A stretch of 18,116 nt of DNA from Spirochaetaceae bacterium (GTDB lineage: Bacteria > Spirochaetota > Spirochaetia > SZUA-6 > Fen-1364). Of the stretch, positions 15,202-18,116 are shown piece by piece. The position numbers were made by a program, and so were the translations under genes. The stretch lies in contig PLNO01000318.1 in assembly GCA_003141795.1 (NCBI GenBank), positions 1 through 18,116 of the forward strand. The letters are read 5' to 3'. The number at the start of each line of letters is the position of its first letter. Within the stretch, counting starts at the first letter, position 1. The notes beneath the pieces are model-generated. The model was not told where the DNA came from and did not search any database. It worked only from the letters and a program-made list of their open reading frames with translations.

Positions 15202-16896
15202 CTACTCGTTCTGCTCCGTGAGGTACTGCGCCTTCTCGGTGGACAGCTTCTTCTGGACCTTGAGCAGGTTCTCAAGGGTCTTGATATTCAGCTCGACATC
15301 TTCGAGGGATTTCTCCACGATCTTCTTCGCATCCTCGAGGGCAACGAGTCGCTCCTTGCTGCGCGGGTCGTAGCCCACCTCCAGCAGCGTCTCGTTTCCG
15401 CCCACCGAGCCCAGGATCTTCGAATTGATCTCCTCCGAAGCCCGCAGGCGCCCGCCCACGATCTGCGCGCGCTTGCCCTGGCAGAGGATCATCTTGTTGG
15501 CGTCGACGTAGGAGTGCACGATGCCGTCCGTCACGACGACGTACTCACCCGCGTCCACGTGGGCGTGCTCGATGAACTTGGAGTACAGGCTCTTCCCGCA
15601 ACGGATCTTGCCCTCCGTCTTGGCGGCGATGCCCTGGTGAACGATGATGTCCCCTTCAGCGTCGATCACGCATTTGCCGACGCTCCCGAACACCTCGATG
15701 TTGCCTGCAGCCTTGACGGAGAACCCGTCCTCCACGTTTCCTTTCACGATCACCGTGCCCAGGAAGAGGATGTTGCCGGTGTGGAGATTTATATCGCCGG
15801 GGATGGAATACACGGGCTCCACGTTCAGCTTTCCGCCGAGGAGCAGCACCTGACCGTTGATCTCCGCCATGGCCGAAAGCCCGTCCTCCGACAGCTTCAC
15901 GTTCTTGCCCACGGCCAGCTCGCAATCCTTCCCCTTGGTTGCCGGGATGGTGGTCCCCGTGACGGTTTCCCCGGGCTGACCGGGCTCGGCAGGCTCCTTG
16001 CGCGCGAGGAGCTGCCCTGCAACGACGTTCTCCACCTTCGAGATGTCCTTGAAATCGACCCGGCCGTCCTTTTCCCGCAGCGTGACGGCGTCGCGCTCGA
16101 GGTTGAAGTTGTACACGATGTGCGCATCAGCGCCGTCGTGAGCCCGGGTTCCCTCCGCGACGACGATGGGCCTCCCGTAGCGGGGGGAGGTCTCCACCTC
16201 TTCGAGGATCTCCTGACTGATACCGCGCGAGACCCCGTTGGAGTGGAGATAGGACAGGAGGTAGTCCCCCGAGATGTCCGACCCGCCCGGACCCGGCTCG
16301 GCGATGACCACGATCGCCTTCATTGCGCCGTCGGTGATATCCAGGGCCACGGTGGAGTCGTTGGACGGGTTGTATTGCACGTCGGCCACGCGCACCATCT
16401 CCCCGTCCGAATGCTTGATGATCCGCGCCACGAGGGCCGCGTCGAAGTTGCGCACGCCGCGCAGGGACAGGCGTTCCAGGGCCATGATCTCCGTGGCCCG
16501 CGGCCCGCGGCCCTGAGGCCGTGTGGCACGGAGGAATACCCCGTCGTTGGTCACGCGGAGGAAAACCTCTCCCGGGAGATCCTTCGGACGGATCTCGGTT
16601 TCAGTTTCCGCGCTACGTGCCTCTTCCTCCGCCTCCACGCTCGTCTTCACCTCGCGGGAGCGCTCGTAGACGCTCAGCTTCCACGGCTTGCGTCCGATCC
16701 CGAGCGTTCCAGGGGTCCCCTTTTCGAGGGTTTCGTATTCGAGGTCGCGCACGGCGATGCCGAGCTCGATGGAGGCCTTCTTGAGGGCATCCGGTATGCT
16801 CTCCGCCTCCACGGTGATCGTGCGGTTCTTCTTGTCTTCAGCGGACTGCTTCCGCATATAGTCCTGGAGCTGTTCCAGGTTGATGGAGGCGGGCAC
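15202..16896 (-). CDS. fapA: FapA-family (DUF342) protein with N-terminal Jag_N domain, interrupted by in-frame TAG
   Basis: Encodes 564 aa as read to the first stop. Residues 25-78 form a Jag_N-like domain (TVEAESIPDALKKASIELGI, then TPGTLGIGRKPWKL). A DUF342 region follows at about 115-480, with GRPIVVAEGTRAHDG, the PGETVTGTTIPATKGKDCEL block and repeated glycine-hinged beta turns such as GDINLHTGNILFLGT and GNIEVFGSVGKCVIDAEGDI, predicting a right-handed beta-helix. A C-terminal coiled coil follows. FapA proteins are cytosolic, linked to flagellar assembly or polar localisation in several phyla; the mechanism is poorly known. GTG 16896 has GGAAGGGGG a few nt upstream and lies 21 nt after the sigma gene. 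The frame is cut by TAG (15204-15202) inside the coiled coil; the family's C-terminal end continues in the same frame to 14944, for a full length of 650 codons. Confidence 0.88.
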   Translation of the reverse strand: MPASINLEQLQDYMRKQSAEDKKNRTITVEAESIPDALKKASIELGIAVRDLEYETLEKGTPGTLGIGRKPWKLSVYERSREVKTSVEAEEEARSAETETEIRPKDLPGEVFLRVTNDGVFLRATRPQGRGPRATEIMALERLSLRGVRNFDAALVARIIKHSDGEMVRVADVQYNPSNDSTVALDITDGAMKAIVVIAEPGPGGSDISGDYLLSYLHSNGVSRGISQEILEEVETSPRYGRPIVVAEGTRAHDGADAHIVYNFNLERDAVTLREKDGRVDFKDISKVENVVAGQLLARKEPAEPGQPGETVTGTTIPATKGKDCELAVGKNVKLSEDGLSAMAEINGQVLLLGGKLNVEPVYSIPGDINLHTGNILFLGTVIVKGNVEDGFSVKAAGNIEVFGSVGKCVIDAEGDIIVHQGIAAKTEGKIRCGKSLYSKFIEHAHVDAGEYVVVTDGIVHSYVDANKMILCQGKRAQIVGGRLRASEEINSKILGSVGGNETLLEVGYDPRSKERLVALEDAKKIVEKSLEDVELNIKTLENLLKVQKKLSTEKAQYLTEQNE

Positions 16897-16917
16897 TGCT
16901 CCCCCTTCCGCGGCGGT

Positions 16918-17706
16918 CTAGACGATCCCCCGCTTGAAGCTCGTGAGCTTCGCTCGCAGCCGCATCACCGCCTTCGTGTGCAGCTGGGAAACCCTGCTCT
17001 CGGTGACGTCGAGGACCTCTCCGATCTCCTTGAGGGTCAGGTCCTCGTAATAGTACAGCACGAGCACCTTCTTCTCTTTGTCAGGCAGCTCCTTGATGGC
17101 GTCGACGATGACCCGCTTGATCTCGTCCTTCTCCACGATCGTGTCGGGATTGAGGCTGCCGGGGCTTTCGATGCTCTCCGCGATGGAGATCTTGTCGTTG
17201 TCCTCTCCGGTGTACCAGATGTCGTGCAGGGACAGCATGGAGGTGCCGCTGATCTTCAGCATCATGTGCTGAAACTCCTTCAGATCCATTTCCATGCCGG
17301 AAGCGATCTCCTCGTCCGAAGCGGCGTGTCCCAGGGAGGATTCCAGGCGGCGGACCGTCTCCTCCACCTCGCGGGCCTTCTGGCGCACGGAACGGGGGAC
17401 CCAATCGATCGTGCGCAGCTCGTCGAATATGGCCCCGCGGATGCGGGTGACGGCGTACGTTTTGAACTTCACGTGCTTGCCCGGGTCGAACTTGTCGATC
17501 GCATCGAAGAGCCCGAAAACGCCGAAGCCGACCAGGTCGTCGAACTCCACGTTCTGCGGCATGCCCATCGCGATCTTGCCCGCCACGTATTTCACGAGGG
17601 GGGCGTACTGCCGCACGAAGAAATCGCGCAGCTTCTGATCCCGCGAGCGCCGGTAGATCTTCCAGAGCTCTTCTTCGGACTTTCCTTCCCAAAGGCTTTC
17701 CGCCAT
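16918..17706 (-). CDS. whiG: Flagellar RNA polymerase sigma factor, FliA/WhiG (sigma-28) family
   Basis: Product of 262 aa from the chosen start. It directs RNA polymerase to late flagellar and chemotaxis promoters. Numbered from the upstream alternative start: region 2 includes [18 protein letters not shown] (40-57), [20 protein letters not shown] (61-80) and [18 protein letters not shown] (88-105), the FliA/WhiG signature. [15 protein letters not shown] in region 3 is equally typical. Region 4 has [20 protein letters not shown] (230-249), the -35 binding helix-turn-helix. I prefer ATG 17706: AAGGG lies about 10 nt upstream and the start falls 7 nt after the previous stop. ATG 17727 would add MKKGSAD, has no ribosome-binding site, and would overlap that gene by 14 bp. 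The symbol follows spirochaete usage; fliA is equivalent. Confidence 0.95.
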   Translation of the reverse strand: MAESLWEGKSEEELWKIYRRSRDQKLRDFFVRQYAPLVKYVAGKIAMGMPQNVEFDDLVGFGVFGLFDAIDKFDPGKHVKFKTYAVTRIRGAIFDELRTIDWVPRSVRQKAREVEETVRRLESSLGHAASDEEIASGMEMDLKEFQHMMLKISGTSMLSLHDIWYTGEDNDKISIAESIESPGSLNPDTIVEKDEIKRVIVDAIKELPDKEKKVLVLYYYEDLTLKEIGEVLDVTESRVSQLHTKAVMRLRAKLTSFKRGIV

Positions 17707-17713
17707 ATCCGCG

Positions 17714-18116
17714 CTACCCTTTTTCATCTTTCTTGAGCACTGTCCGAATGGCTCGTGCGAGCGTCAGGGGATCCTGTCCGCTCAACGCCCCGCGCATTGC
17801 ATCCTCTGGTGTCTGCTCGCCGCCGAGACCCCTTCCCATCCGCCCGGCAGCCCCCCGTGGGGACGGGTCCTCAGCCATCTCCAGAGTGGAGATGTCGGGG
17901 AGGGAATCGAGGTCTCCCTCAGAGGACGGCGTGCCCAGCCCGCCGACATCCCCCCCGCTTTCGGAGGCTTCGGCCTCCTCCTGATACCCCTCTCCCTGCT
18001 CAGCGCCCTCCTCGTCGGGCCGGTCCTCCGACCCATCCGATTCGGACGCGCCGGGCAGCTCTTCCGCCAGCTCGTCCGCAAGGTCTCCGAGCGCGCGGGC
18101 TTCCGCCTGCGCGTCC
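17714..18116 (-). CDS. C-terminal part of an acidic protein of unknown function (runs off right edge)
   Basis: The minus frame ending at TAG 17716-17714 is open to the window edge, giving at least 134 residues. It is strongly acidic and low-complexity ([35 protein letters not shown]). It then closes with a more ordered helical tail, [20 protein letters not shown] followed by [11 protein letters not shown]. No domain is recognisable. It ends 7 nt before the chosen start of the sigma factor and is probably its upstream operon partner; in spirochaetes that position usually follows flhF/flhG-type genes. Competing frames on either strand over this stretch look less natural because they are Arg/Pro/Ser-rich, but the low complexity makes this call less certain than the others. 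Confidence 0.6.
   Translation of the reverse strand, partial: DAQAEARALGDLADELAEELPGASESDGSEDRPDEEGAEQGEGYQEEAEASESGGDVGGLGTPSSEGDLDSLPDISTLEMAEDPSPRGAAGRMGRGLGGEQTPEDAMRGALSGQDPLTLARAIRTVLKKDEKG

Noticed and set aside
15202..15204. Genome-wide reassignment of TAG (pyrrolysine or recoded amber)
   Set aside because: secA, the sigma factor, the 2731 membrane gene, the first M23 peptidase and the fapA continuation itself all end in TAG at sensible places, so TAG functions as a stop here.
14987..15373. A separate + strand gene over the fapA 3' end
   Set aside because: The Ser/Phe/Arg-rich translation has no domain and is antisense to the fapA coiled coil and its continuation.
15514..17736. A 740-codon open frame on the + strand opposite fapA and whiG
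   Set aside because: It lies antisense to two well-recognised genes, is His/Val/Asp/Leu-rich without any domain, and is the usual side effect of GC-biased third positions.
17782..18081. A 99-codon minus-strand frame upstream of the sigma factor
   Set aside because: Arg/Pro/Ser-rich and inside the frame that is open to the window edge and ends at 17714, which has more natural composition and operon-like spacing.

Overview
The window is GC-rich (clearly above 55% by eye), almost fully coding, and reads as core chromosome of a motile, Gram-negative-type bacterium. A WhiG/FliA-type flagellar sigma factor next to a FapA (DUF342) protein, a Maf-type flagellin-modification protein and a chemotaxis operon together fit a spirochaete (Spirochaetota) best. 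That assignment rests on gene content and remembered gene order, not on a database search. No rRNA, tRNA, CRISPR array, insertion sequence or prophage was seen, and no gap exceeds about 110 bp.

Left part (1-5129): the 3' two thirds of secA (+) runs in from the left edge. It converges on a minus-strand group: two LysM-M23 (LytM-type) membrane-anchored peptidases in tandem (5129->2814), then a membrane protein with a bactofilin-like repeat segment (2731->1640). A weak terminator-like hairpin overlaps the end of the second peptidase gene.

Middle part (5206-9037): a promoter-like element between divergent genes precedes a two-gene + operon. It encodes a class B penicillin-binding protein with a C-terminal PASTA domain, overlapped by 4 bp by a DUF115/Maf-like protein. 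A strong intrinsic terminator (9-bp stem plus nine T) ends the operon, and its T-run supplies part of the stop codon of the convergent cheB.

Right part (18116->9036, all minus): one long, tightly packed motility operon. In transcription order: the 3' end of an acidic protein of unknown function; whiG/fliA sigma-28; fapA (Jag_N plus DUF342); a 108-aa conserved-looking protein; a SwrB-like membrane-anchored coiled-coil protein; a stand-alone Hsp70 substrate-binding-domain protein with no ATPase domain; a small HEAT-repeat protein; cheW; cheA; cheY; cheB. Most junctions overlap by 1-11 bp or are separated by at most 26 bp, so these genes are probably co-transcribed and often translationally coupled.

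The two most unusual observations are both in this operon. fapA is interrupted by one in-frame TAG, after which its C-terminal 85 codons continue uninterrupted in the same frame up to the next gene. The orphan Hsp70 substrate-binding domain sits beside a HEAT-repeat protein directly upstream of cheW-cheA, suggesting an undescribed scaffold or assembly module for flagella or chemoreceptor arrays.
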